Program-made: the position numbers and the translations under genes
In this document: positions 1 to 12,345 of the stretch, in pieces
Position numbering within the stretch: the first letter of the stretch is position 1
How the letters are laid out: every line of letters begins with the position of its first letter
Notes under the pieces: generated by a model
What the model saw: the letters and a program-made list of their open reading frames with translations, nothing else
Told to the model about the DNA's origin: nothing
The model's database searches: none
Source: Mesotaenium endlicherianum
Taxonomy: Eukaryota; Streptophyta; Zygnematophyceae; Zygnematales; Mesotaeniaceae
Length of the DNA stretch: 64,000 nucleotides
NCBI GenBank assembly: GCA_009602735.1
Contig: WELA01012439.1
Coordinates: 5,471-69,470 of the forward strand
Reading direction: 5' to 3'

Positions 1-91
1 ACCCCCACCCCCTTGTACTCTCACGACACACCCCCGCGGCTAGAAATCGACTAGAACTAAATCAGAAGCCAGTCAGAGAAAGCCAAGCCAG

Positions 92-1568
92 TCACCAATT
101 CTCCTTCATGACTTTGGCCTTCTCCAATATGTACTTGCCCTCCTTGTACTTCTGTGACTCTTCATAGGCTCGCTCATATTTCCAGCCCAGGACCTCCTGG
201 CACTCTGAGCAATAGATGTCAGCCACTGTGTGGAGGCCCGTGATTAGCAGGCGATCTTCCTTTGGTCCCACAGATACATTCACCACATTCTCAAAAAGAT
301 ACGCCCTCCCATGCCTTCCCTGCACCCAAAAAAAAAGCAAAAGAACAACATGTATAAGTCAGAGGTTCACATATACGAGTCAACGAGGACAGAAGTACCT
401 GAAGATTTGCATGGAATATTGATTACCGGCTGCTCAATGCCTTACCGAGCCTTTGCATTGCAGGACCCCCGATTTGTCCCCTTGACTTGCCAGTGACAAG
501 CTTGTAGCGAGCCCATTCACCCAGTGGCATGTTGCTATATAAGCCTGCGACGAAAAATTCAATTGAGGTGCTTTTGCAGTGAAAAATTACTGGGTTGTCG
601 GGGCAATCGTCTCAATCAAAATAATTTCCGTCAAATCAAGCTCATCCTACGAGCATACAACGCGAGAATACTAAAAAAAATGGCTCTCCATTTCGAAGGA
701 CGGCGTCAGTTGCCCTGCTTGACTGCAAATCACATATGTCACAGTTATCGGCTCTTTGCAAACAACATTTTTGTGCACCACTCATAAATCCACAGCATTC
801 CTGCATAACCTCACCGCAGACCGCAACGTACCGTAGGCCAGGCAGAGACATTGACATGCTTATATTTCAGAGGATCAACTAAGGATTGCTGACTACTTCA
901 CATCGACAGGCTTGGGGAATATGAAGTCAAGTTAACAAGGCGTCCGGACAAGTAATGAGACGATTGGTATTTGTTGCATGTGAGTGCCCTAGTAAATTAA
1001 GCAAGAGGGTCATCCCCAGAGTCCTGTAGTATAACTCTGTCCCTTTGCCAGTAAATCCATGTATGGTACAAACATGTAGTGGAGTGGATTAAACTACATA
1101 CAACCTACCTCTGCCGCCACCAAGGCAACCCAAGACATGCTCAGGCAGCAGAAAGCCCACAAAAAATCCAGCAAGAAGTACCTCAACTCGCATATTGACT
1201 CCAAGAATCTGACTACGCTCTTCAAGCAAACAAAAGTTGCCATGAAATAGAGGGCCCACAACAGTATGAGCACCAACATTATCTGGCATGCATGGGGGAT
1301 GAGGACAAGCCCAGGTGCATATTATTGCTGAGTCAGAAAAAGGCTACCACTCGTAGAAGCACATGAACATGAGGGTCTCTGCAAACCAAGTTGTGGACTA
1401 CGTTACGAACTACGGGAAAACGTGAAGAGACAGATAAAAGCTTGCGAGTATGTACCCAACCTGGAAAGACTTGGAAATAATTTCATCATGATCTGCAGCA
1501 TGGCTTCGGCAGTTGCTGCAGCTGTATATACGGGGCCCAGTCAAATATTGCTTGAAAGGGCGCCCCAT
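92..1568 (-). CDS. YPEL: Yippee-like zinc-binding protein, complete, two exons
   Basis: Small conserved eukaryotic Yippee (YPEL) protein. The family folds around one zinc ion and is linked to nuclear, centrosome or E3-ligase-complex roles; the function of the plant members is poorly defined. Exon 1 is 1568-1461 (36 codons, starts MGRPFKQYL) and exon 2 is 319-92 (75 codons plus TGA). The 1141-bp intron (1460-320) begins GT and ends in a pyrimidine run plus GCAG, phase 0, splitting SKSFQ from GRHGRAYLF. The predicted protein is 111 aa, the usual family size. Zinc ligands are C17, C20, C73 and C76, giving the family spacing C-X2-C-X52-C-X2-[11 protein letters not shown] and GWKYERAYE are also present. 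The first in-frame ATG was chosen because it gives a normal N-terminus. No further coding exon is needed. Both exons are seen directly; the splice junction is inferred from consensus and homology. Confidence 0.93.
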
Positions 1569-3024
1569 GCTGTCCAACGAGATCTTTCACCGGTCTTCCC
1601 CTCTCTTGCAACTCCAGAAACGAATATCACTGAGGACAACGCCTTCGCTTTTTTAAGCCATCGCCATTGCAATTCACGTCCCACAAGGTGTCATTCTCCT
1701 CATCTTTCTCATTATGTGCACTTCACGCGGATTTCTATCTTTTCCCACTAGCATGACAAACACATAAGAAGTCTCGTCACAGAGACGGTAATACATAAGC
1801 AGCGTAGAGCCGCGGTCTTCAGGAGATGATTGGGTCACCAGGGATTGCCCCAACTTCCTTCAATGAGGGACAGCATACGAGCTTTGCATGTCGTCGGGCT
1901 ACAGGATGTCCATGTCGTCATGAGGTTGCCAGAGTGCCCTGTGTTGCCTGTATGCACCTGTATGCCCTTGCTGCTAGTCCCCAACCTAGCCCCTTATCGT
2001 GATGCCTCTCGGGCATTACAAAAAGATACGAGCTGTTTAGTGACCGCTTACCTTTTTAGATTCCAAAACAACTCGTGTAAGGAAGAAACGACGGCCGATC
2101 TTCATCGTGCAACACGGATGTAGATGGGAGAGGGCATATGAAACGACTCATTACGATGGATACGAAACTGGGCGTGTAAAAATTAGATGCAAGCTAGGAA
2201 CGTCTTTCGAGTGTCTTCGAGTGTTCTGATAGGGGGTCACGGATGGCAGTCGCAGCGCGTAAAGCACCACGGATGCACTGACCCTTATGGAACGTACGCG
2301 ATTATTTGTGATTTACATTCACAGCTCGATGACGTGTCACTTTAGTGCTTAAGCGCAGTGGTCTCTGTTTCAGATCCTTGTGTCCCGCTCCCACTAGGAA
2401 GAAGCGAGTAATAGACGGTCCTGTCAGCAGATGCCGTCACTTTGATCCAATCTTGAGTCATGGCGCATGCGCCGCAGATGGTTCACATACGCCCAAAGTC
2501 GAAAGTTGAACATGTTTTCATTGAGCACTAAATTTTAATGAAGTTATTCAAACTTGCATGTATGGCTCCTTGTATTCTCTGTGTACCCTCACTAGACAAC
2601 TGCTACTCTTTTACTAAATTACAAACATTGGTGAGAGAGGCCGCAAAGTTTCCTCTCCTCTAAGAAGCAAGTGTTCAAACGACACAAAAAGCGGTCAGCA
2701 AAATAAGCGCTTGGACTAGTCCAAACGTCGATGGGTTGTATTTCAAACGGATCTACTCTGAGATTTGACCCCAATATCCATCCGGTCATAAATTTGAACA
2801 GCTAGAATCGCTGAGATCAGCAAATTTTGCAAGTCCATATTGCAAGAAAAACATTTCCTTTTCGACGGCCTCGTTATTGTCTGATGGTGGTCAAAAAATT
2901 GTCGAGAGTTTACATTCAATATTTGCTTGTCAAAATGTCAGCTGTAATGATTGACTACACTTTAAATAAATGCTCTTGAAATCGCAAGACAATTTGTAAC
3001 CATGTAGTATGTAAACATGGGCTA
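1569..3024. other. 5' flank of YPEL, no gene seen
   Basis: About 1.45 kb upstream of the YPEL start codon. Open frames of about 100 codons occur on the plus strand (1422-1751, 1830-2123) but resemble nothing I know and look like chance. The stretch presumably holds the YPEL promoter and 5' UTR; I could not place a TATA box or transcription start. Confidence 0.5.
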
Positions 3025-3480
3025 TGTCGTGCAGTCATCAACACAAGCAATGCATAATAAGCAAGCAAGCTTTCCTGCAATGAAGTCTATAGTACATGTG
3101 ACTTCATAGCCAAAAAGGCAGTCAAGCATCAAATGTTTTAAGTAAGGAGTGTGTACTCTCCGGAGTGAGCACCTCAAGACTGTAATCTGGTAGGAAAACA
3201 ACTAATGAAGTCCGGCCCAAAAGGTAATTGGAAGCACATCATGATCTTCAAAAGTAGTCTTATGGCAGGGTTTAAGCTGTGACTTTGCTCACCACTTGTG
3301 AAGTTCTTCAAGTGACTGGAAGCCAGGAGGGCTTGCTCTTCACAAGAGGGAGACTAAGTGGTCCTGAGAACACAAGAGTCAAAAGTGTAAGCTTTACTGA
3401 TAACTCTGTGACTTACAATTGGCGTAATGGAACTTCTAAAAAGATGTCTCTCGAGACTGTCCAAGTCCAAGACATTCTCG
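3025..3480 (+). repeat. Family H dispersed repeat, copy 1
   Basis: This stretch begins TGTCGTGCA and aligns over about 440 bp with 30337-30780. Shared blocks include CAAGACTGTAATC, GGTAGGAAAACAACTAATGAAG and GGAAGCCAGGAGGGCTTGC. The two copies differ at many positions, so both are old. The start matches the start of the direct repeats that bound copy 2, so this is probably one end plus internal part of the same element. The right end is approximate. Confidence 0.6.
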
Positions 3481-3697
3481 ACCATGGTCCTAGCTGCTGC
3501 GCGCAGGACAGGCTGTTGGCCGTAGAGGAGCAAGTAGGGAGAATGCGAGGCCGGGAAGGCCTCCTTACTGAACCTGTACCCCATAGCCAACCATGGGAGG
3601 GCGTCGTCCCAGTAGGTGCTGCCGTGGGCTAGGCAGTACATCCGCAGCCCAAGCTTGATGGTCTGCACCATGCGCTCTGCAAGGCCGTCAGCCTAGG
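3480..3697 (-). mobile_element. Ty3/gypsy integrase fragment (fossil)
   Basis: The minus-strand translation contains ADGLAERMVQTIK followed by WDDALPWLAMGYR and SPYLLLYGQQPV. This matches the end of the Ty3-type integrase core (the DGQTERxNRxLK region and the following helix). It differs from the integrases of elements A-F, so it comes from another family. Only this short piece is present and it is broken. The right side is interrupted by the LTR-like remnant that starts at 3698. Confidence 0.6.
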
Positions 3698-4330
3698 TGT
3701 AATGAATCGATTCATTATTTATTTTATTAATTGCACATACACATATATCATCAAATAAGTAATATGTCAATATACTCGCATGTGCAAGTTCATCAAAATG
3801 AATATGTATCGATATCACGCGAGTTTACTTACTTTGTCAAAAAGGTCAGCAGGATGACGTTTGTATCATTATGTAGTTTGCTGACCTTGTTGAAAAGGTC
3901 AACAGGATGACATTTTGTATCAGGGTATATTTTGTTGAGATTATCTGCATATATATAGGACATGATATCAGTAGGTTGATATATAGTAAGCTCGTATAAT
4001 AATAATTAGTATACTTGGACTCAGTACGCTGAGGATAGATGTATTCAGTTTGATAAATGTTTGTAGATTGGCACATGTGACCGTAGTATATTGAAAGTGG
4101 AGAGGTCGATTGGGATTTGGTAAAATGATGTCCTACCAGTGTGGTTAATTCTTGGGTAGGCGGAACGGTCGTCAGTCAATTGAACAGTTAGGACATCAGT
4201 CAAACCGACCATGGTCGTTATACCAAGATCCGTGGGTCCCAACTTAACGAGTTTCCCACAAAACGGCGCACCTTGCGCCGTGGTCAACCACGTGGTCACT
4301 AGGTACATAGCAGGCTGGGATCTTGTGGTC
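3698..4330 (+). repeat. Diverged LTR-like remnant related to the A/B LTR family
   Basis: The piece starts TGTAATGAATC, the same 11 bases as the LTRs of elements A-D. Around 4100-4190 it keeps a recognisable version of their central block (GATTTGG, GTCCTACCA, GTGGTTAA, GGGTAGGCGG). The rest, including an AT-rich left part with a roughly 50-bp internal duplication (about 3836-3925), is unlike those LTRs. I read it as a related older family. The right end is uncertain. Confidence 0.5.
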
Positions 4331-4772
4331 CCTGAAGCTGGACAGTAGGCTTCAAAGTCGGATTTTTACTTATAAGTCATGTGTGCACTTTTGGATTTCG
4401 TTATTATGACCAGCTTCCACGAAAATTGACATGGCTTCTTTGTTTGTGCTCCAAATGGAACGAACTATAACTTTTCGCAAAGCTCTCGTCAAGATGCGTC
4501 TATTGCCGTTGAGTTTTCTTCACTTAAAGAAGTATTGATAGAGTTATGCTTTATGACATGTCGAGGTCACACAGCGGACGGATTCCATGGTTTTGCCCCT
4601 AAGTCACCGGGATGTGTTTTAGCTACATTATGGTCATCCGAATGAGACCGACTTTGCTATTCAATTCTCTCATGTTGTGTATGTGCTTATACATGCTTGT
4701 ACGCCTCGTAGGCAAGAGGCCATGAGTTCTTAAAGGAGAAGCTCTAGTCCTAAGTTCGCCTCATTCTTGTGC
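4331..4772. other. Unassigned sequence left of element A
   Basis: No coding region, RNA gene or recognised repeat seen. It may be the rest of the degenerate LTR-like remnant to its left. It ends in the CTTTT (4773-4777) that is duplicated on the far side of element A. Confidence 0.4.
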
Positions 4773-4777
4773 CTTTT

Positions 4778-5478
4778 TGCAATGAATCAATATATTGGTA
4801 AATATAATGTTAAATATGCTCAGCCTGCGAAACTATAGTTAGTATTCAGCCTGCTGGACTATATAACATACTCAGTTTAATGACTCAGCCGGGAGCAGCA
4901 GGCTGAAGTCAACTTAGGTCAGCTTGCTGACACATTCTTTGACAGCCAGCTGACTTCTGTACTCGATAGCAGCGAACTGCCTAGATATGCATCTAAGGGT
5001 GGTGTGCTAGATGAATGGCCAGATGACATCCTTAGGATGGATGGCGATTCCGGATAATGGGAGATGGCCGTGGATTTGGTTAACCGTAATCCTACCAACG
5101 CGATTAACTCCCGGGTAGGCGGTGCCATCGCACTGGCCGGTGAACAGTAAACTCATTCCATGTACATATGCTAGTTATTGCTCTCGAGTTCGGCATTCGA
5201 AAACGAGGCCAACTCTCTTGTACTGCTTACGGAGAGAGATCTGGATCCAAGGCGAGAAGCCATTGATACGCACTGTCTCCTAGCCTTGCTTATGTGTGAG
5301 TTTACTGATTGCATTATTGATGCTAGTTTACTACCATTTGACTTACGAGAATTGTCCACTGCTAGTGTGTCGTCTTTTGCTGTTTAATCAATTAACAGAA
5401 TATGCCATGAAGATTACTTGCTGATATAAAGATCTTCATTAATTGTTTATCGCCTTTTTAGTAAGTGGATTCATTTCA
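4778..5478 (+). repeat. 5' LTR of element A
   Basis: Starts TGCAATGAATCA (TGTAATGAATCA in sister LTRs) and ends GGATTCATTTCA, so the termini form an extended imperfect inverted repeat beyond the usual TG...CA. It is about 700 bp. The U3 side carries several TCAGCNNGCTGA-like boxes. The primer-binding site follows directly. Confidence 0.92.
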
Positions 5479-5479
5479 G

Positions 5480-5491
5480 TGGTATCGGAGC
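5480..5491 (+). other. Primer-binding site of element A
   Basis: TGGTATCGGAGC, one base after the LTR end. It is complementary to the 3' end of an initiator methionine tRNA including CCA. The usual plant form is TGGTATCAGAGC; the G is shared by all intact primer sites here. Confidence 0.85.
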
Positions 5492-5512
5492 AGTTATCAC
5501 AGTCTTCTTTGT

Positions 5513-6990
5513 ATGGTAAGGACAAGCTCTTAAACTAGCAACTCCCGAGACATGGAGAACCAGGATAACGAGAATGTCAAAAACCAGGTTGAAAGCCATG
5601 TAGCGGGAACCCGCACCTATTCTGAAGCAGTGGCAGATACTGCAGCTAGAGAGGCTGCGGATTAGGCAGCTGCTATTGCCGCAGTCGCAGCACAGCAGGC
5701 TGAGGAGGAGAGAGCCATATTAGAAGTTGAACGATTAGCAAAGGCTGCTGAAGAGAAAAAAAGGAGGGAAGGACAGCCAGCGGACGAGCGCATTGTCGAG
5801 GAACGTATGGCGTTAAGGGCCAATGTTCTGAACCCACCTCCTGCTGTACAACTCAATGTGCCCCTAGGCCAAATTCGTGACCGGATGAATGCGACAGGAA
5901 TTGCTGCTGCAGGAGCGAGAGGGACTGTTGAGGACACTACTCAGCGAGTTGATGCCACTGCTACTGCTGCAGTTGCTAGACTCCCACCTCAGAGTGTGGA
6001 TTTAGGAGCATTGTTCGTGCAAATGCAATCGCAAATGACGAGCATGTACCAATCCCAACAGGAGGACTAGAGAATCATAATGTCTATACTGCGGGACAGA
6101 GACCAACTGGGTTCTCAAACCATTGGCGGTGGTGGCAGAGGGCCTAGTAAGCCCAAGCCGAAACCTCCCCGAGATTATGATCCCGGAGGGAACAAAAAGT
6201 ATTACCCGATCAAGTTTCTCGCTGATGTTGAGCAGTGGCTGGAGAACAACCCAGAACCGCACGATAACGAGAAGGTCAAGCACACTGGTGCTCTACTGAA
6301 AGGCAGTGCAGCAGATTGGTGGCTGTATTGGAAAGGAGAGCGTAAGGCTGAATAACTCGGTGACCCTCCTTGGGTAGAGTTTGTCGAGAAACTGCATGAG
6401 AAGGTTGATGTGATCATTCAGCAGAAGAAAGCTCTATGCGATGATCTCCTTGACATTGAAGCAGACCACTTCAGTTGTTGATTTTGCTCAAAAGTTTCAA
6501 GAGAACATGATGAAGCAGCCAGACTTGCCAGAGCGGTAGAGGATAGCATACTTCAGGTATGGGTTGAAATCCGAAGTCTCTGGTCATTTTGCTGAAAAGA
6601 AGTATGAGAAACTGGCTGACTTGATCCAAGATGCTGATGCCTGGGATCAGCAGCAATTCAATCACAAGCACCAAAGTAATGCTTTGGTGTCTAAGGTTGT
6701 CAAAAAGCCCCACGGCTCCTACAATGCAATTGAAGGAGACCAGGCTGAGAATGATCAGGGTGATGAATACGAGTATGAGTATAACGCTATGCAGTCTAGA
6801 GGAAGAGGTGGTTTCTCTCGAGGTGGCTATGGAAGAGGTGGTGGTCGGACTAAGCCGAGACCAGCCTCAGCAAAATCTGTTTGCTTCCATTGCGAGCAGA
6901 CGAGTCACTTCAGAGAGCAATGTCCATTCAAGCACCTCCCAAAGGTCGAGAGAAAAGACCAGCCTTTAAGAGACAGCAACAGTCAGTAAT
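5513..6990 (+). pseudogene. gag: gag region of element A (fossil)
   Basis: Homologous to the 492-aa Gag of element B. It has an Ala/Glu-rich N-terminal coil, a retrotransposon-gag domain ([28 protein letters not shown]), an [17 protein letters not shown] basic stretch and a CCHC-type knuckle. The start region reads ATGGTAAGG as in the sister copies. It is broken. Confidence 0.85.
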
Positions 6991-6999
6991 CCAGTCTAC

Positions 7000-9900
7000 T
7001 GACTATGAGGATGTTAGAGATAGTGAGTCGTCACTAGCTGCCCTCGTAGCAGGTATTATGGGTCCTTCTGAACGGGATTCACTATGCATGCCCAACAACC
7101 AGATAATGGAGACCATCAACAATATAGGTCTCCGTAGAGTGCACACTCTGGATGATCTTGTTCCACCTCATGTCCAACATTTCTTTGCTAAGTCAGGAGA
7201 ACAATGCGAAAGTCAGGAAAAGACAGTCCCCACTATCCTACTGCATTGCATGATTGCAGGTAGGAAGGTGAGGGCATTTGTTGACGGAGGGGCAACACAT
7301 ACTTTCATCCATAATGAAATGAATCGACTTACCAAATAGGCGATTAACAATTTATAAAGATCTTTATATCAGCAAGTAATCTTTATGGATTTTCCGTTAA
7401 TTGATTAAACGGCAAAAGGACAACACACTAGCAATAAACAACACTCGTAAGTCAAATGCGAGTAAACTAGCATCAATAATGCAATCAGTAAACTCATACA
7501 TAAGCAAGGTTAGAAGACAGTGCGTATCAATGGCTTCTCGCCTTGGATTCAGATCTCTCAGTAAGCTGTACAAGAGAGTTGGCCTCGTTTCCGAATGCCG
7601 AACTCGAGAGCAATGCCTAGCATATGTACATGGAATGAGTTTACTGTTCAACGGCCAGTGCGATGGCACCGCCTACCCGGGAGTTAACCACGTTGGTAGG
7701 ACCTCGGTTAACCAAATCCACCGCCATCTCCCATCATCCCGAATCGCCATCCATCATAGGGATGTCATCTGGCCATTCATCTAGCATACCACACTTAGAT
7801 GCATATCGAGGCAGTTCGCTGCTACCGAGTACGGAAGTCAGCTGGCTGTCAAAGAATGTGTCAGCAAGCTGACTCAAGCTGACTTCAACCTGCTGCTTCC
7901 GGCTGAGTCATTAAACTGATATTAAATATAAAGTCCAGCAGACTGATTATTTAACTAGAGTTTAGCACGCTGAGCTTATTTAACTGTTATATTTAAATGA
8001 ATATTATATCAACCAATATAGTGATTCATTACACATAAGGACTTAGTTAAGCGGCTAAGGCTGCCTACTGTCACCCAAGGGAATAGAAAAATATTCCTTG
8101 GAGATGCCTCAAGTATCCCGGGAGGAATCATAACCAAGCCTACTGAGGTCCAGTTAGGTTCTGGCATTGCAGTTCTAACTGAAACGCTTACATTTGAGGT
8201 ACTCAATACTGGTTTTTATGATCTCGTGCTAGGCAGGTCCTGGCTTAATAGACATCAAGCTGAAGTGTGTTGGAGCCAAGGTACAGTTAAAGTGAGAGGA
8301 GCCAGTGATGGGCAGACTAACTTGGCACCCACCAGTGCTCTTCCTCTTGTCTTGTATGGATGGCAAATGAAGGAAAAGGAGAGGCTTCCAGGAGGATGCA
8401 AATTGCTGAATGCAATAGAGTTCATCAAAAGTTGGAACCAAAAGGAAGACAGAATGTTCTGTCTGCTGCTAAGAGAGGTACCCCCTCAACCTGAAGAAGT
8501 GGTTGAGAAAAAGGTAAGTCCTCCGGCGCACCCTAGTGCTGCAAAAATTGTTGCTGAGTACACTGATGATTTTAATATGCCTCCGGGACTACCTCCTAAG
8601 AGGAAAGTGGATCACAGGATTGACTTATTACTTGGGATTCAGCCACCCTGGCAGCGCACTTATGGCTTGACCTATGTGGAGAGCAAAGAGTTGAAAACAC
8701 AGATTGCAGAGCTTGAGGAGAATGGTTACATTTCCCCCAGATATCACCTTGTGGCGCACCCAACCTCTTTATTAAGAAAAAGGATGGGAGTATGCGGATG
8801 TGCGTTGATTACAGAGCTCTTAACAAAATTACACTAACGAACAAGTATGCTTTACCCAAAATCAAGGACTTGCTTCATACCATGTCTGGTGCTAAAGTGT
8901 TCTGTAAGATAGATTTCGAGAGTGGTTATCATCAAATCAGAATTGCTGAGGGGGATAAACACAAGAGACTGCCTTCTGCACACGTTATGGACACTATGAG
9001 TTCAACGTGATGCCATTTGGACTAACTAATGCTCCAACAACCTTCATGGGTGCCATGAAAGACATTTTCAGACCTTACCTGGATAAATTTGTGCAAGTCT
9101 TCCCGGATGATATTTTAATTTTCTCTAAAGATGAAGAAGCTCAGCATGCTGAACACTTAAAGACAGTCATGGACACTCTGAGAAGAAACCAGTTGTATGC
9201 TGAAATGAGCAAGTGTGAATTCTTCAAGGAGTATTGAGTTTCTAGGCCATGTTGTCAGTAGGGAAGGCATCAGTGTGGATCCTAAGAAAGTCCAGACCAT
9301 AAAGGACTGGCCTGTTCCACAATTTGTCTCCGAAGTTAGATCCTTCCTTGAGTTGGCTAGCTACTATAGGAGATTTATCAAGAATTATTCTACAAAGACC
9401 TGTGTTGTATGAGTCTATGAAACTTAATCCAGCTGACATTAATTATTCTGTGCATGATAAAGAGTTGCTAGCTATCATTCATGTGCTCAAACGGTGGAGA
9501 GCATACTTACATGGTAAAGCTTTTAAGGTGATTACATATCATCTAGCTCTGACTCACTTTCAGAAGAAGTCCAAGCTGTCGAGGAGGGAGAACCGCTCGA
9601 GCCAGACGCTAGAGCAATTTCAAGTCCAGATTGACTACAAACCAGGGAAGTTGAATCCTGCTGATATACTCTCTAGAAGACCTGACTTGCAAGAAAGGAA
9701 CTTTAGTCAGCATGCTGTAGATAAAGTCCTTTGTGCACTCACTTCACTAAAGGTGAAAAAATCCTTCCTTGAACAACTTAGGAAAGCCTACCTTTCTGAC
9801 CCAACATTTGAGCCCAGCCCCACGGATGGTGTATGTCCTGCTATTGCACTCGGGTATAGGCTTGAGGGTGGGGTCTGGGTGACTGAAACCACTTCAGGCA

Positions 9901-12345
9901 GGCTGAAGCTGGTCATTCCTAACAACTTGGAAATGAGGTCCCTTGTACTGAGTCAAGCACATGACAGTTTACTGGATGGGCATTTGGGGCAGGCCAAAAC
10001 TGTCATGGACACTCTCATGGACACTCTGAGAAGGAACCAGTTATATGCTAAAATGAGCAAGTGTGATTTATTCAAGAAAAGTATTGAGTTTCCAGGCGCT
10101 GTTGTCAGTTGGGAAGGCATCAGTGTGGATCCTAAGAAAGTCCAGACCATAAAGGACTGGCCTGTTCTACAATCTGTCTCCGAAGTTAGATCCTTCCTTG
10201 GGTTGGCTAACGACTATAGGAGAGTTATCAAGAATTATTCTACAAAGGCCAGTAAACTGACTGACCTTACTAAGAAAGACATAGGGTATGTGTGAGGGGA
10301 AGAGCAGCAGGCTGCCTTCCAGACCCTTAAAGATGCTCTTTGTTCTGCCCCAGTGCTAGCCGTGTATGACCCCAGCAAACTTGTGCAGGTGGTTACTGAT
10401 GCTTCTGACTTTGCCATGGGTGCTATTTTGTTGCAGCATGCTGACAAAACCACAAAGGATGGTAAGGTAAAGCAGGAGTGGCATCCTGTGTTGTATGAGT
10501 CTATGAAACTTAATCCAGCTGAGATTAATCATTCTGTGCATGATAAAGAGGTGCTAGCTATCATTCATGTGCTCAAACAGTGGAGAGCAAATTACATGGT
10601 AAAGCTTTTAAGGTGATTACAGATCATCTAGCTCTGACTCACTTTCAGAAGAAGTCCACGCTGTCAAGGAGGGAGAACCGCTGGAGCCAGATGCTGGAGC
10701 AGTTTCAAGTCCAGATTGACTACAAACCAGGGAAGTTGAATCCTGCTGATACACTCTCTAGAAGACCTGACTTGCAAGAAAGGAACTTTAGTCAGCATGC
10801 TGTAGATAAAGTCCTTTGTGCACTCACTTCACTAAAGGTGAAAAAGTCCTTCCTTGAACAACTTAGGAAAGCCTACCTTTCTGACCCAACATTTGAGCCC
10901 AGCCCCACGGATGGTGTATGTCCTGCTATTGCACTCGGGTATAGGCTTGAGGGTGGGGTCTGGGTGACTGAAACCACTTCAGGCAGGCTGAAGCTGGTCA
11001 TTCCTAACAACTTGGAAATGAGGTCCCTTTTACTGAGTCAAGCACATGACAGTTTACTGGATGGGCATTTGGGGCAGGCCAAAACTGTTGGCAAATTGGC
11101 AAAACATTATCATTGGGAGGGATTACCTCGGGAGGTCTTGAAATATATGAAGTCCTGTGACCAGTGCCAAAGGAATAAGTCTAGGCACACACCACCGAGA
11201 GGCCTCTTACAACCGCTGCCCATCCCAGCTGGACGCTGGGAAACAATATCCATGGACTGGGTGGTAACACTGCCACGAACTACCAATGGGCATGATTCGA
11301 TACTGGTAGTTGTGGACAAACTGACAAAAATGGTCATTTCATCCCCACAATTGTCAAAGTACATGCACTCGAAACAGCGAGACAGCTCTACAACCATGTA
11401 GTATGCCAACATGGGCTACCCTCTAATATCATCTCAAACAGAGACTCAAAATTTACCTCTAAGTTTTGGAGAGCTTTAATTGTGTTAATGGGAGTCCAAC
11501 AGCTGCTCGGCACAGCGAACCACCCTCAGACTGATGGGCAGACTGAAAGCAACCGAGTTTTGCAAGAGGTGCTGAGAGCATATATTAACCAAAAGCAAGA
11601 CAATTAGGATGACTTGTTACCTCAAATCCAGGTTTGCGGTCAACAGTGCGGTGCACGCGTCAACAGGCAAGACTCCTTATGTAATGAGCCTGGGTAGAGC
11701 CCCTAAGTCTCCTTTAGATGTACTAGGGGAGTCTTTAACTCACCCTGAAGGGATTGACAATCCGATCTTCCTCCAGTTAACCCAGGAGTTTGCTGACACC
11801 CTGTCAAAAGTCCAACAAAACCTGCACAAAGCCCAGGAAAACCAACAAAAATACGCTAATCAGCACCGTAGAGAACTGACATTTTCTAAGGGCGATTTGG
11901 TCAAATTGCATTCTCAGCACCTGTACCTGCCTGGGGTGGTCAAGAAAAAGCTTGGTCCTGTCTGAGTCGGTCCATGTTTGGTGGTGCGCCGTGTCGGTCA
12001 GAATGCTTACAAACTAAATATGTCAGCAGAATTCAAGGGTCACCCGGTCTTTAACGTCTCCTTCCTCGAACCATACATTTAAGGTGACACACTGTTCACA
12101 GGTCGGTTACCTGTCAAACCGGGACCGGTCCCCGCTGTTCGGGATGGTGACCTTGAGGAATATGAGGTTGAGGAGATTTTAGACGCTCGCTCTGTTCGTC
12201 GATCGTCTAAATATGTCATGAATAATCTGGTCAGATGGAAGGGTTACGATGCCTCTGGGGACACTTGGGAATTTAAAGACCAGCTGACCAATGCCAAAGG
12301 GGCGTTGAAACGGATCCACCTTTGGGCGGCTGACACCCTTCCCTA
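7000..12345 (+). pseudogene. pol: pol region of element A: PR-RT-RH-IN-chromodomain (fossil)
   Basis: Homologous to B Pol in order. A retropepsin-like VDGGATHTFIH motif is cut by the nested solo LTR at 7315-8033. Then come RT ([27 protein letters not shown]), RNase H, an integrase zinc-binding region ([15 protein letters not shown]) and a C-terminal chromodomain ([13 protein letters not shown]). Part of the RT-RNase H section occurs twice. It has many breaks. Confidence 0.85.
7315..8033 (-). repeat. Solo LTR nested in element A
   Basis: A 719-bp LTR of the A/B family in reverse orientation, TGAAATGAATCG...GATTCATTACA on the plus strand. It is flanked by the perfect 5-bp duplication CATAA (7310-7314 and 8034-8038) and interrupts the protease-coding part of A. 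This is the usual product of LTR-LTR recombination after a full insertion. Confidence 0.95.

Noticed and set aside
1422-2123. Plus-strand ORFs of 109 and 97 codons near the YPEL gene
   Set aside because: No recognisable similarity; one overlaps YPEL exon 1 on the opposite strand.
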